The notes: generated by a model not told the origin, from the letters alone. Shown: positions 26,442 to 35,723, counted from the stretch's first letter. The stretch is DNA of 64,000 nt from JACJWR01 sp963752505 (GCA_963752505.1 CAVVYM010000001.1:193242-257241); one strand, 5' to 3'. Made by a program: numbers and translations.

Positions 26442-26583
26442 TTGTTCGTCAGACCCGTCGTCATTGGCTGAACAAGAGCGCCCGAGAGTGTGGCCGCAGC
26501 GCATGGTTCGCAGATCCGCGGAAGGTCTGGCTACGCTCGGGAGCAGCGTGCCGCCGGCACCATGCCCACCAGAGGAGGCCCTC

Positions 26584-27096
26584 ATGGCATCTGCAACATC
26601 GATCCTCGTCGACGCCTTCGATCGAGGGAACGACTCAATGCGCGGGCTCGTCAGCGGTCTCGCTCCTGCCGACCTGCTCTGGCAGCCCGATCACGCGGCC
26701 AACTCGATCGGCTGGCTGGCCTGGCACCTGTCGCGCGTGCAGGACGACCACCTGGCTGGAGTCGGACAGGTCGAGCAGGTCTGGACATCTCAGGGGTTCG
26801 CCGACCGCTTCGACTTGCCGTACCCGGTCGCGGCTATCGGCTACGGCCACTCCGAGCAGGAGGTGGCTCAGTTCGGGGTCGCCGACCCGGAACTGCTGTT
26901 GGAATACCACGATGCTGTGCATGAGATGACGTTGCAGGTGCTCGCCAACCTGGACGATGACGGGTACGCGCGCATCGTGGATGACCGATGGGACCCACCA
27001 GTAACGGCCGCGGTGCGACTCGTCTCGGTGGTCGAGGACACCCTGATGCACCTCGGACAGATCGGGTACCTGCGAGGACTGCTCGAGCGGCGTTGA
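26584..27096 (+). CDS. DinB-like (DUF664) four-helix protein
   Basis: 170 residues starting MASATSILVDAFDRGNDSMRGLVSGL, with WQPDHAANSIGWLAWHLSRVQDDHLAG and a C-terminal VEDTLMHLGQIGYLRGLLE. The paired His motifs (WHLSRVQDDH, MHLGQIGYLRG) are the metal-binding pattern of the DinB/mycothiol-dependent maleylpyruvate-isomerase fold. Members are thiol-dependent transferases or isomerases, or uncharacterised. AGAGGAGG precedes the ATG at 26584. The substrate cannot be predicted. Confidence 0.88.
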   Translation: MASATSILVDAFDRGNDSMRGLVSGLAPADLLWQPDHAANSIGWLAWHLSRVQDDHLAGVGQVEQVWTSQGFADRFDLPYPVAAIGYGHSEQEVAQFGVADPELLLEYHDAVHEMTLQVLANLDDDGYARIVDDRWDPPVTAAVRLVSVVEDTLMHLGQIGYLRGLLERR

Positions 27097-27115
27097 GACT
27101 GCACCTACCTGGTCC

Positions 27116-27241
27116 CGCCACAGCCGCCACTGCGCGGTTCCACCACAGCTCCCGCTCCTCCCCTGTCACCTCGCGCACGATGAAGTCCGCCGGCTGCGGG
27201 CCGTCCTGAATCACGACGTGCGTATCGGCAACCAACTGGGC
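27116..27241 (-). pseudogene. Fragment of a deazaflavin-dependent nitroreductase (DDN) family gene
   Basis: The minus strand encodes AQLVADTHVVIQDGPQPADF followed by IVREVTGEERELWWNRAVAA, the C-terminal part of F420-dependent DDN-type nitroreductases (compare the family pattern NL-A-P-V-VQDG ... REVTGEER--WW-RAV). The flavin-binding N-terminus and the usual end (PPYADYQ..R.IPVF) are missing, so this is a dead remnant of about 42 codons. Identification is from memory of the family. Confidence 0.5.
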
Positions 27242-27354
27242 TCGTGGCCAGCGCCACCTGATCGGACCGTTCTGCTCAACTATGCCGCCGCCCTTCGGCA
27301 ACTTATGCTGGACGCTCGAATCACTCAGCGCCCAAGAACAGGGAGCCCCAGGCG

Positions 27355-28809
27355 ATGATCGGCTTCACACGCTCGTGGTGGCTGACCCTCCTCGCCGTGG
27401 TTGCGACACTCGTGGTGATGGTGACGCTGCCCGCCGGCTCCACTGAGCAAGTCATCTTCGCCCGACTGGTCGGGATCGTCGGCTGTGGAGTGTTCCTGAT
27501 CGCAGTCCTGCGTCTGCCCCGAAGCACGCGCGCCGTGTGGCTGCTGTTCTGGGCCAGCCTGGCCCTCGTCGTGGGGGGCGACATCCTCTACAGCTTCGAG
27601 ATGGACGCCAACGGAGCGGTATTCCCTCCCGCCCTCTCGGACATCCCTTACCTCGCGTCGTACGCCTTCATGATCGCCGGCCTCGCCTTGCTGCTCAAGA
27701 GGCTCCTGCCCGGCCGACGGGTGGAGACCTGGATCGACACCGCAATCGCAGCCATCGCCGCGGGGTCGATTATGGGCACCTACGTGATCGGCCCGGCGCT
27801 GCAGGAGACAGGTGCCAGTGGCCTGGAATTGGCGATCGCCATCGCCTATCCCCTGGCCGACCTCGCACTCTTGGCCCTGTTCATTCGAATCCTGTTTGGC
27901 CTGCGCCGGACCAACCCCGCGATGGCCCTATTGGCGCTGGCGACGGCGTTCTTCCTCGTCGCCGACATTTGGCACCAGTTGTTGCTGATTGGCCCAAACA
28001 GCAACAACGAGTCCACCATCGAAGTGTTGTGGGCTGCGGCGCTGTTGACCTATGTCCTGGCCGTCACCGCCCCCGGGGCCGGACGAACGACCACACGGCC
28101 ACCGAGTTCGGACGTGCACGTGAGCGGGGTGCCCACGGTCCTGTTCGCCGGGGGCGTGCTCACCACCCCGGTCCTCCTCATCCTGGCGACGTTGGCAGAC
28201 GCACATTGGATCACCGGCTGGCTTGCGCTGGCCAACGTAGCGGTGGTGATCCTGCTGCTGTGGCGAGCGAGGCTGCTGGTGTTGAAGGTCCAACGCCAAT
28301 CCCGCGAGCTGGCGTCTCAGGCGCGCGAGGATGCGCTCACCGGCCTGCCCAATCGGCGGGCGTGGGACCAGGACCTGACACAGGCTGCGCGATTGTCGGA
28401 GAAGGCCCGGTCACCGCTGACCGTGGCCATGCTGGACCTCGACCACTTCAAGCGATTCAATGACACCCTCGGACACCAGGCGGGAGACGAGTTGCTTGCT
28501 GCCGCGGCAACTGCCTGGCGTGCCCACCTCACCGACGGTGAGGTGTTGGCCCGGTACGGCGGTGAGGAGTTCGGACTGCTGCTGCCGGGCACCGACCTCG
28601 TCGGGGCTGAAACGGTGCTCAACCACATCCGGCTGGCCACACCGTCCGGTGTCACGGTGTCGATCGGCGCCACTGAACTCGTCGACGGCGAACCCGTCGC
28701 CACCACGATGCGTCGAGCCGACGACGCCCTGTACCGGGCAAAGTCACAAGGCCGTGATCAGGTCGTGCTGCTGCCCCGTAATGCGACGGAGCCGATCATC
28801 CCTCGATGA
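27355..28809 (+). CDS. Membrane-bound diguanylate cyclase (GGDEF)
   Basis: 484 residues. About eight transmembrane helices (residues 8-305) form an uncharacterised membrane sensor. A GGDEF domain follows: DALTGLPNRRAW, DLDHFKRFNDTLGHQAGDELL, and the active-site loop GGEEF at 402-406. The substrate- and Mg-binding residues are in place, so cyclic-di-GMP synthesis is expected. The RxxD inhibitory site five residues before GGEEF is absent, predicting no product feedback. The 3' end overlaps the convergent Rieske gene by 14 nt. Confidence 0.92.
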   Translation: MIGFTRSWWLTLLAVVATLVVMVTLPAGSTEQVIFARLVGIVGCGVFLIAVLRLPRSTRAVWLLFWASLALVVGGDILYSFEMDANGAVFPPALSDIPYLASYAFMIAGLALLLKRLLPGRRVETWIDTAIAAIAAGSIMGTYVIGPALQETGASGLELAIAIAYPLADLALLALFIRILFGLRRTNPAMALLALATAFFLVADIWHQLLLIGPNSNNESTIEVLWAAALLTYVLAVTAPGAGRTTTRPPSSDVHVSGVPTVLFAGGVLTTPVLLILATLADAHWITGWLALANVAVVILLLWRARLLVLKVQRQSRELASQAREDALTGLPNRRAWDQDLTQAARLSEKARSPLTVAMLDLDHFKRFNDTLGHQAGDELLAAAATAWRAHLTDGEVLARYGGEEFGLLLPGTDLVGAETVLNHIRLATPSGVTVSIGATELVDGEPVATTMRRADDALYRAKSQGRDQVVLLPRNATEPIIPR

Positions 28810-29176
28810 CGACGGCGCCCTCCGCGATTTGGGCGGGCACTACCGTCAGCGGGGCGGGAGATTTGCCCAACGCAATGATCTTGCGCGACCATCGGGGAGC
28901 CTTGATCCCAGCGACCCCCGGGGTCCAGTCGAGGTTCTCGCCGGTGCACACGTCAAAGCGGGAGTTGTGCCATGGGCACGTGATCACTCCGTCGGCGTAC
29001 TCGCCGCGGGGACCCTTGGTGAGGCTGAGTCCGGCGTGAGGGCACTTGTCAACCACCACGCAGACTTCGTCGGGCGCCTCCGAACTGCGCACCACGACGT
29101 AGGCGGTGCCAGCCACTTTGACCGGCGTGGCCTTGTCGAGCGGGAATTCGGAAAGGGCACCGAGCACTTGAGTCAT
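28796..29176 (-). CDS. Rieske [2Fe-2S] ferredoxin-like protein
   Basis: 126 residues. The cluster ligands are in two motifs: CPHAGLSLTKG and CPWHNSRFDVCTGE, the CxH-(about 16-17)-CxxH arrangement of NirD/BphF-type soluble Rieske proteins. It acts as a small electron carrier or as the ferredoxin part of an oxygenase, but no oxygenase is nearby. The ATG at 29176 is fixed by TAGATT 7 nt upstream. The longer frame to 29350 would run into the divergent lipoprotein gene. Confidence 0.92.
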   Translation of the reverse strand: MTQVLGALSEFPLDKATPVKVAGTAYVVVRSSEAPDEVCVVVDKCPHAGLSLTKGPRGEYADGVITCPWHNSRFDVCTGENLDWTPGVAGIKAPRWSRKIIALGKSPAPLTVVPAQIAEGAVVIEG

Positions 29177-29183
29177 GGTTATC

Positions 29184-29189
29184 AATCTA
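29184..29189 (-). promoter_or_regulatory. -10 hexamer TAGATT, leaderless start of the Rieske gene
   Basis: Minus strand: TAGATT, GATAACC, ATG at 29176. It is divergent from the next promoter. Confidence 0.6.
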
Positions 29190-29209
29190 CTCAGGGCGAA
29201 AGACGCGCG

Positions 29210-29215
29210 TAGCAT
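29210..29215 (+). promoter_or_regulatory. -10 hexamer TAGCAT, leaderless start of the lipoprotein gene
   Basis: TAGCAT, GAGGAC, ATG at 29222. The two divergent -10 hexamers are 20 bp apart within a 45-bp intergenic space, so the promoters must compete or overlap. Confidence 0.55.
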
Positions 29216-29221
29216 GAGGAC

Positions 29222-30154
29222 ATGGCTGGATTGATACGCACAGGCGCTGTCCTTGTCGCACCGATGCTGGGCCTCGGTCTCTTGACTGGCTGTACCTCCT
29301 CCACCGGCGACGACGCCGCAACCGCATCGGCGTCGGCATCCGTGTCCCAACCGGCGGCGGTGGCCACGGTGTCTTCGGCGACCGTCGAACAGGCCGAACA
29401 GGGTGCCGAGGAGTTCTTCAGCCTGCTGCAGCGCGGCGACATCGAGGGGCTCGACGCTTTCCTGGCCCCCGCCTTCCAGATCGCACGTGCGGATGGCAGC
29501 ACCGCCGACAAAGAGGCGTACCTCGCCAATCCGGCCGAGGTGGGCGCATACCGGCTCTCAGACTTCTTCGTCACCGAATCGGGCGACGCTCTCGTTGCGC
29601 GCTACACGGTGACCGTCAGGGAACGCATCGACACCCAGCTGTACACCTCCGATCCGCGCCAGCGTCTGAGTGTGTTCGTGCGCGACGGAGACGACCAGAC
29701 GCTGCTGGCCCACGCAAATCTCAACACGCCCAACAACCCGGGCCCTACCCCGTCCGTGCAGTCCGACACCAGCGTCGGCAGCTCGGATGCCTCCGACGTG
29801 GCCATCGCCGAGGAGACCCAGAATGCTTTCTTCGGTGCATTGGCAGAGCGGGACCAGGAAGCCCTGGATTCATTGCTCTCCCCAGCGTTCCAACTGGTGC
29901 GCGCGGATGGGTCGTCGGCGACCAAAGAGCAGTACCTGGCAAACCCCGCAACTATGGACTCGTTCGAGCTGACCGACTTCGTCACCACGCGCCAGGGCGA
30001 CCTCATCGTCGCCCGCTTCATGGGAGCGACAGCCGAGACCATCGACGGCCAGACCTACAACACCGAACCGGCGCCCAGGTTCGCGGTCATGCAGGAGGAA
30101 AACGGGCAGTGGCGCATCATCGCCCAGGTGAACTTCAACGTGCCCCAATCCTGA
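29222..30154 (+). CDS. Lipoprotein with two NTF2/SnoaL-like domains
   Basis: 310 residues. The signal peptide ends in lipobox LLTGC (Cys about 21), then a Ser/Ala-rich linker. Two related domains follow at about 57-175 and 196-310, each with -FF--L---D-E-LD--L-PAFQ--RADGS-A-KE-YLANPA- ... DF-----GD--VAR. This is an NTF2-like cone fold duplicated within one chain. It is extracytoplasmic and membrane-anchored, and a ligand-binding or scaffold role is possible. No partner operon. Function unknown. Confidence 0.88.
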   Translation: MAGLIRTGAVLVAPMLGLGLLTGCTSSTGDDAATASASASVSQPAAVATVSSATVEQAEQGAEEFFSLLQRGDIEGLDAFLAPAFQIARADGSTADKEAYLANPAEVGAYRLSDFFVTESGDALVARYTVTVRERIDTQLYTSDPRQRLSVFVRDGDDQTLLAHANLNTPNNPGPTPSVQSDTSVGSSDASDVAIAEETQNAFFGALAERDQEALDSLLSPAFQLVRADGSSATKEQYLANPATMDSFELTDFVTTRQGDLIVARFMGATAETIDGQTYNTEPAPRFAVMQEENGQWRIIAQVNFNVPQS

Positions 30155-30203
30155 TCCGACCGGGTCAGCCCCACGCGCGCGGCGCCTCGGTAGCGGTTGA
30201 GAA

Positions 30204-31385
30204 TCACGAATGCACAGCCGGCGTTCCGAACACATGGGCCCGGCTCAAGTAGGCGGACAACCGCAAGAAGCATCCGACCCGGTCGTTGTACTTGGACACG
30301 TAGGCCGAACCCCGGCGCCCCTCCACATCGTTGTCGGCGCCGTCGCGCAGTCGCTGTGCTACCGCGGACGCTAGGAGCGCCGTGTTCCCGATCGGCACCA
30401 CCGCGCCTGCCTCGGATTTCGCCACAACCTCACTGCCCGCTACTGCCGTGATCACGACAGCACGCCCCGTGGCCATCGCCTCCAGCATCGCCAACGACAT
30501 ACCCTCCCACCGCGAGGGCAGCACCACGACGTCCGCCGCCGCAACCCAATCGTGCGGATCCGGGACGTCGCCCACAAAGCGGACGCCCGGCGGCGCGGCC
30601 GCCTCCAGGTCACCTCGCTGCGGACCGTCCCCGACCACTACTAGCCTCGAATTCGGGGCTTCCCCGGCGATACTCGGCCATGCGGCAAGCAACTGATCAT
30701 GACCCTTTTGGCGCGTCAGCCGCCCCACCGATACCGCGAGCGGCTCATCACCCAGGCCGAGCCGACCCCGCGCAGCCCTGCGCTCGTCGGCCGCAGCCAG
30801 ACCCCACCCCAGCGGAACCGGATTGTGCACCATCGCCAGCGGAGCGTGGATGGAATTCTTGATCGTCGCCGACACCTGGGCTTCGGACACCGCAACGATC
30901 AGGTTGGTCCAGCGTGCGGCGCGGCGCTCCCAGCGCAGGGCCGCTGCAGCCAGCGACGGGGACAGCGATTGAAAGGACCACACGTGGGGCAGGTACACAG
31001 TCGGCAGTTCGCCCCGCACTGTGAGCCGGCCAGACAGCCCGGCCCGCGCGCCGTGCAGCACCACCATCTCCGGTGCGACATCGTCGAGGATGCGTCGTAG
31101 CGAACGCGAACGTGCCATGAGGCCCTCGCCCTCGACGCCGTCGGAATCCCACCGGTGGCTCTGACAGCACGGCCCCATCGATTCCGGTTCCGGGGTGGCG
31201 ACGTGCACATCCCATTCGCCCTCGCCTTGAAACTCGGAGGCATCCTGCACGTATCGAGCGACGCCTTCCTGTCCGCGCGCGACCACGTGGAGCACCCGGC
31301 GCCGCACAGCGAACGGATGCAGTCCGCTCACAGTGCGCCAATAGCGCTCGACGTCGGGATCGTCGAAAGGAATCTGATCGCCCAC
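30204..31385 (-). CDS. GT4-family glycosyltransferase
   Basis: 393 residues, GT-B fold. The C-terminal donor half has the family pattern: AVSVGRLTRQKGHDQLL, RLVVVGDGPQRGDL, ADVVVLPSRWEGMSLAMLEAMATGRAVV (the E-x7-E-like region). The N-terminal acceptor half is divergent (VLHVVARGQEGVARYVQDAS). It starts with GTG directly after the stop of the upstream GT4 gene, so the two are co-transcribed and probably act on the same glycan. Acceptor and sugar unknown. Confidence 0.92.
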   Translation of the reverse strand: MGDQIPFDDPDVERYWRTVSGLHPFAVRRRVLHVVARGQEGVARYVQDASEFQGEGEWDVHVATPEPESMGPCCQSHRWDSDGVEGEGLMARSRSLRRILDDVAPEMVVLHGARAGLSGRLTVRGELPTVYLPHVWSFQSLSPSLAAAALRWERRAARWTNLIVAVSEAQVSATIKNSIHAPLAMVHNPVPLGWGLAAADERRAARGRLGLGDEPLAVSVGRLTRQKGHDQLLAAWPSIAGEAPNSRLVVVGDGPQRGDLEAAAPPGVRFVGDVPDPHDWVAAADVVVLPSRWEGMSLAMLEAMATGRAVVITAVAGSEVVAKSEAGAVVPIGNTALLASAVAQRLRDGADNDVEGRRGSAYVSKYNDRVGCFLRLSAYLSRAHVFGTPAVHS

Positions 31386-32498
31386 CTAACTCAACTCCCG
31401 GTGGCTCCGCCGACGCACGGCTGCAATTGTCTCCGCCGCCACCTCGTCCCACGTGCGGTCGGTCAACGGAGCTCGCCGTTCTTGCGGCGGGCCGAGTTGC
31501 TCGATCAACGCCGCCGACCATCGGTCGGGGCGATCGCTGGGTTCAACCCGTGCCAGGTCGCGCGCGGCCTCGGACACGGCCGGATCGTCGGAGACGACCA
31601 GCGGTGCTCCGATGGCTTGGGCCTCCACCACAGGTAATCCGAATCCCTCCAATGCACTGGGCAACGCCACGCAGGCCGTGTGCTCGTAGCACCACCGCAG
31701 GTGCGCATCACTCACCAATCCCAGACGCAGCAATTCCCCGCGCTCCTCCAGCACCCGCATTTCGGCGCTGGCCTCGGGCTTGCCGCGTCCCGGCGGGCCC
31801 GCGAGGACCAGCATCGCATCGGGTACGGCCTCATGAACCGCAGGCCATGCCGCGAGCAACAGGGAGAGGTTCTTGCGCGGAGAGCCGTCGCCGACCGTCA
31901 GAATGAACGGTCGCCCGGTGTCCAAGGCCGCCACGGGCTCGGCGGCAACCGTGAGCAGCGACGGTGAGGCCGCCAACGGAACGACGACACTGCGGTTGCG
32001 TGCTGATGGCACGTAGGCGAGCATCCGGCTCTGCGTGGCCGCGCTGACGCACACCAGAAGATCCGCATCGCGGATCGACTCCAAGTAGGGCCCTCGCAGC
32101 CTGCTCGCCTCTCGGTCGTCATGATCGGCCTCGCGGTCCAGCGGCAACATGTCGTGCACCGTGAGAATGCGCAAGGCACCCGTGGCCGGCGGCAGGATGT
32201 GCCGTGCGCCGTGCACCACATCGAACCGGGCAGCGGCATCCGGGATCCCCCTGCCACGGCGCTGGCGGCGCGCATGCCGGGAGGACTCCCAGCCCCGGGC
32301 CACGTGCACCCGGTCGCCGTCGCCCAAACGCTCGGCCCACCAACTGGCGGCGGCTGGGCAAGCCACGACGTGGACCTCCACGTCCGCGGCCCGGTCAAGC
32401 GCTCGGGTGAACTCCACCACGTAACGCACGACGCCGCTTCCAGCGCCGCCCGGCGGCACGTGTCCGGCCAGCATCAACCAGCGCAGTGGTGCCGTCAT
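31386..32498 (-). CDS. GT4-family glycosyltransferase, first gene of a pair
   Basis: 370 residues. N-terminal domain MTAPLRWLMLAGHVPPGGAGSGVVRYVVEFTRAL (glycine-rich loop of GT4), middle VHGARHILPPATGALRILTVHDMLPL, and donor domain ILTVGDGSPRKNLSLLLAAWP ... CVALPSALEGFGLPVVEAQAIGAPLVVSD. GGGAAGG precedes the ATG at 32498, chosen over a 44-residue low-complexity extension. It abuts the second GT4 gene without a gap. Cell-envelope or exopolysaccharide synthesis is likely by family. Confidence 0.92.
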   Translation of the reverse strand: MTAPLRWLMLAGHVPPGGAGSGVVRYVVEFTRALDRAADVEVHVVACPAAASWWAERLGDGDRVHVARGWESSRHARRQRRGRGIPDAAARFDVVHGARHILPPATGALRILTVHDMLPLDREADHDDREASRLRGPYLESIRDADLLVCVSAATQSRMLAYVPSARNRSVVVPLAASPSLLTVAAEPVAALDTGRPFILTVGDGSPRKNLSLLLAAWPAVHEAVPDAMLVLAGPPGRGKPEASAEMRVLEERGELLRLGLVSDAHLRWCYEHTACVALPSALEGFGLPVVEAQAIGAPLVVSDDPAVSEAARDLARVEPSDRPDRWSAALIEQLGPPQERRAPLTDRTWDEVAAETIAAVRRRSHRELS

Positions 32499-32680
32499 AG
32501 CCACCTTCCCTGGATCGCGACCGACCGCGGACCGCCCCGACGCGTGCCCGCTGTCGAGGCTAGAACTTTTGCGGCCCGCATGTGAGGCATCGAGTAAAAC
32601 GCCTGCGCGCGCGGCGAACCTCCGGCTCACCCGAATCCGCTGCGGTCGTCGAGCGCGCCAGCGGGGCTGACCCCTTGGGC

Positions 32681-33478
32681 CTAGTGCCCTATGGCGCTGG
32701 GTTGCTCGACGTGGGTCAGGTGACCGTCCAGGATCTCGAATACCCGGTCGGTGTACTCCACCATGCGCAGGTCGTGGGTGACCATGATGCCCGTCTTGCC
32801 GCGACCCTTGATCTCGCGCCTCAGCAACTCCACGACCTGACGACCCATGGCGGTGTCGAGCGCTGCCGTGGGTTCATCCACCAGTACCAGGTCGGGGTCG
32901 TTCATCAAGGCCCGACCGATCGCCACGCGTTGGCGCTCGCCGCCCGAGAGTTGCTCCGGCAGGTTCTTCGCCCGATCAGCTAGTCCCAACTCCTCCAGCA
33001 ACTGATCGGCGCGTTGGTTGGCTTGCGTGCGCGAGATTCCCTTGACCAACGACGAGACAAAGAGCAGATTCTCCCGAGCGGTCAGGAAGGGCACGAGGTT
33101 CGCCGACTGAAACACGAAGCCAACCCGCTCGGCGCGCAACTTCGTGAGTTCCTTCTTGCTCAACGCTGTCACGTCGACGTCTCCGACGGTCACGGTGCCA
33201 GAGGTCGGAGCCAGCAGCCCACCGATGATGGAGATGAGCGTGGTCTTCCCCGACCCCGAGGGGCCCAGGAGGGCGACGAACTCACCCTCGTCCACGGCCA
33301 TCGTCGCGTCCGAGACCGCGACTACCTCGGTGTGTCCGCTGCCATACACCTTGCGCACGTCATTCACGTGCAGCAGAGCCGACGGATGACCAGCCGCGTC
33401 ATCGGCCGGGGACTCACCCGGGCCGTCGAAAGCGGACCGCGTGGCATCCAGCACTGGATCGTCGTTTGGGTCGGTCAC
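32681..33478 (-). CDS. ABC transporter ATP-binding protein, MacB/LolD type
   Basis: 265 residues. After a 30-residue disordered tail: Walker A GPSGSGKTTLIS, Q-loop LVPFLTARENLLFV, signature LSGGERQRVAIGRAL, Walker B DLVLVDEPTAALD, and H-loop TGIMVTHDLRMVEYTDRV. Its class energises FtsX-like permeases that work by mechanotransmission on envelope substrates, not by classical import. It overlaps the upstream permease by ATGA, the last of three coupled genes. Confidence 0.94.
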   Translation of the reverse strand: MTDPNDDPVLDATRSAFDGPGESPADDAAGHPSALLHVNDVRKVYGSGHTEVVAVSDATMAVDEGEFVALLGPSGSGKTTLISIIGGLLAPTSGTVTVGDVDVTALSKKELTKLRAERVGFVFQSANLVPFLTARENLLFVSSLVKGISRTQANQRADQLLEELGLADRAKNLPEQLSGGERQRVAIGRALMNDPDLVLVDEPTAALDTAMGRQVVELLRREIKGRGKTGIMVTHDLRMVEYTDRVFEILDGHLTHVEQPSAIGH

Positions 33479-34578
33479 AAGGCACCTCCGATAGCGGTGG
33501 CCGGGTCGATCTTGGCGATTCGACGCAGCGAGAACAGGGCGCCGACGACGCCGGCGACGAGCGTGAAAATGGCGATGGTGATGAGCGTCTCCGTGCGATA
33601 CAGCGTTGGCACTTCAGGGGGAATGATGAGGTCGAACAAGCGGGCCACCACGGCACCTATCACCACTCCGAGGGCCGATGCGATGAGGGCTTGCAGGATC
33701 ACGCCGCGGCCCAGCCGCCCGGTGGAGGCACCCAGCGCCTTGAGCGCGGCGAAGAGTTCGCGCTTCTCCAGCACGAGAAGGGCAAAGAAGAGGGCAACGA
33801 CCAGGCCGGCCACCGCCAAGGTGGTGTAGATGATGGAGTTCAGCGTCGAGTTTTGCTGCTCCACCCCCGGGATGGCGAGTCCGGTCTCTTCTGCGGTCAG
33901 CGCCGTCGTCCCCGGCACTGCGGCTGCAATGCTTTCGAGGTCGGCGTCTGTCTCGGCGATCACCGCGACCGCGTTGACGGTGTCCGTCTGTCCGCGTAGT
34001 TCCGGCCGGACCGCGTCTCGCATCGCCCGCCAGGTGTCGACCGTGGTCCAGAGGGTGGGCTGCAACTGATACTCGGAGTCCGCGGTGAAGCCCACGACCT
34101 CGGCAGAGACGTCGCCGACGGACACTTGGGATCCGAGCGTGACACCGGCATCGCGCAGCGCCTGGTCGACTGCAGCCTTGCCGGTGTCACCCGGGCTGGG
34201 AAGTGTGCCTTCCACCGCAGTCGGCGAGCCGGCGCCGCCGGGGTCGATGCCAAACACCGCAAGGTCAATCGGACCCTCGGGGCCGACGCCGCCGGTGAGC
34301 AGCACCCCCACCGGCCCGGCCTGTTCCACGCCGGGGGCGGCCGCCACCTTCTCGACGTCGGATTCCGGCAGCCTTGAGCGCACCAGCGAACCCTCCGCGT
34401 CTTGGTCGAACACGTAGGCGGTGGCGGACGTGCTGCGCACCGCGCCGGTGGCACCGAAGAACAGCCCGTCAGCCAGCGCTGCGAGCACCAACACCAGAAA
34501 GACGATGAGCGATAGTGCGGCCACGATGGCCGCGAAGCGTCCCTTTCCGCGTCGAATCTCATTGAGCGCAAGCATCAT
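33475..34578 (-). CDS. FtsX/MacB-type ABC permease (second of the pair)
   Basis: 367 residues with the classic layout of one N-terminal helix (AAIVAALSLIVFLVLVLAALADGLFF), a periplasm-facing MacB-like domain of about 190 residues, and three C-terminal helices. The C-terminal part includes EKRELFAALKALGASTGRLGRGVILQAL and ends SLRRIAKIDPATAIGGAL. Start ATG 34578 overlaps the upstream permease stop (ATGA). It pairs with the first permease to form a probable heterodimer with the ATPase encoded next. Confidence 0.92.
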   Translation of the reverse strand: MMLALNEIRRGKGRFAAIVAALSLIVFLVLVLAALADGLFFGATGAVRSTSATAYVFDQDAEGSLVRSRLPESDVEKVAAAPGVEQAGPVGVLLTGGVGPEGPIDLAVFGIDPGGAGSPTAVEGTLPSPGDTGKAAVDQALRDAGVTLGSQVSVGDVSAEVVGFTADSEYQLQPTLWTTVDTWRAMRDAVRPELRGQTDTVNAVAVIAETDADLESIAAAVPGTTALTAEETGLAIPGVEQQNSTLNSIIYTTLAVAGLVVALFFALLVLEKRELFAALKALGASTGRLGRGVILQALIASALGVVIGAVVARLFDLIIPPEVPTLYRTETLITIAIFTLVAGVVGALFSLRRIAKIDPATAIGGAL

Positions 34579-35672
34579 CGGGCTCCCACCGCTGTCGCCG
34601 GATCGATCTTCGCGATTCTTCGAATGCTCAACAGGCCGGCGGCCAGTGAGAAGACCAACACCGCCAGCACCGTTCCGATCACCAGCCCCGGTTCGAGGGC
34701 GACGGGAATACCGGTGTTCAGGCCCTGCACCGCCAGCCAGGTGAGCACCAGCGCTATGGCCGAGGCGATCAGCACCACCGCCGTGATCTGTATGGCGACG
34801 GATCCGGCCAGCCGGCCGGTCGAGGTACCGATGGCTCTGAGCAATGTGAAAGCTTTCATCTTCTGGACGGTCAGAATGAGGAAGAAGAACCCGATCACCA
34901 CGATGCCGATGACGAACGTGAGGCCCACCAGGATGCCGAAACTCTGCGAGATCGATGCAATGCCGGGGATCAGCGCCACTGCTTGATCCCGGGAGTACCC
35001 CGTCACCCCGTCGATCGACTCGGTCACCGCCGTGGCCACCGTCGTTACGTCGCTGCCCTCTGTGACGTCGAAGGCCACCGCGTTGATGGGCACGAACGGC
35101 AGGCCCGGGTTCGCTGCCGTCACGGCGGTTGAGTAGGTCTCGAGTTGGACGTACGCGGTGGGCAATGCGTTGAACTGCGCTCCACGAATGGTGCCGACCA
35201 CGGTGAGGGTGGTGCCGCCGGGCTCCAGTGTCAGCGTGTCGCCAATGGCTAGTCCGCCGCCGTCCACGGCTGCCTCGCCGGGCGCCTCGGGGAGTCGACC
35301 CGAAGCCAGGCCGGTGGGCGCGCCAGGGCCCTGCAACTCGTAGCCGAAGACCTGAACCTCGGTCAGTTCGTCGGCAAGTTGGGCATTCGAGGTGAAAGTC
35401 CCGATCCCCGCCGCCTCCGCGACCCCGGGGACCGTCGCGACTTCGGCCACTGTCTCCGCGGGCAGCCGAGAAGCCACGATGTTGTCGCGGGCGCTGTCGG
35501 CGTACACCAGCCCGTCGGTGCGGAGGCCCTCGAGCGCTCCCACCAGCGATGAGACGAGCGCGTTGGACAGCGTCGTCAGGAGCAACACCAGGAACACCAG
35601 CAGCGCCACCGCTCCCGTGAGGAGACCAAAACGCAGCTTTGCACGTTTCATTTCCGTTCCGGCTAAGCCCAT
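34575..35672 (-). CDS. FtsX/MacB-type ABC permease (first of the pair)
   Basis: About 365 residues: N-terminal MGLAGTEMKRAKLRFGLLTG amphipathic segment plus helix, an extracytoplasmic domain, then three helices with VQKMKAFTLLRAIGTSTGRLAGSV and a tail SIRRIAKIDPATAVGAR nearly identical to that of the second permease. Start 35672 is favoured because the LAGTEMKRAKLRF segment corresponds to the conserved pre-TM1 helix of DevC/MacB permeases. ATG 35651 is the alternative. The substrate is unknown. Efflux or envelope lipoprotein/lipid handling is possible. Confidence 0.9.
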   Translation of the reverse strand: MGLAGTEMKRAKLRFGLLTGAVALLVFLVLLLTTLSNALVSSLVGALEGLRTDGLVYADSARDNIVASRLPAETVAEVATVPGVAEAAGIGTFTSNAQLADELTEVQVFGYELQGPGAPTGLASGRLPEAPGEAAVDGGGLAIGDTLTLEPGGTTLTVVGTIRGAQFNALPTAYVQLETYSTAVTAANPGLPFVPINAVAFDVTEGSDVTTVATAVTESIDGVTGYSRDQAVALIPGIASISQSFGILVGLTFVIGIVVIGFFFLILTVQKMKAFTLLRAIGTSTGRLAGSVAIQITAVVLIASAIALVLTWLAVQGLNTGIPVALEPGLVIGTVLAVLVFSLAAGLLSIRRIAKIDPATAVGAR

Positions 35673-35723
35673 ACGGGCAATCGTGCCGTACGCCCCATCG
35701 GTCAGCACCTCGGGACGACAATG

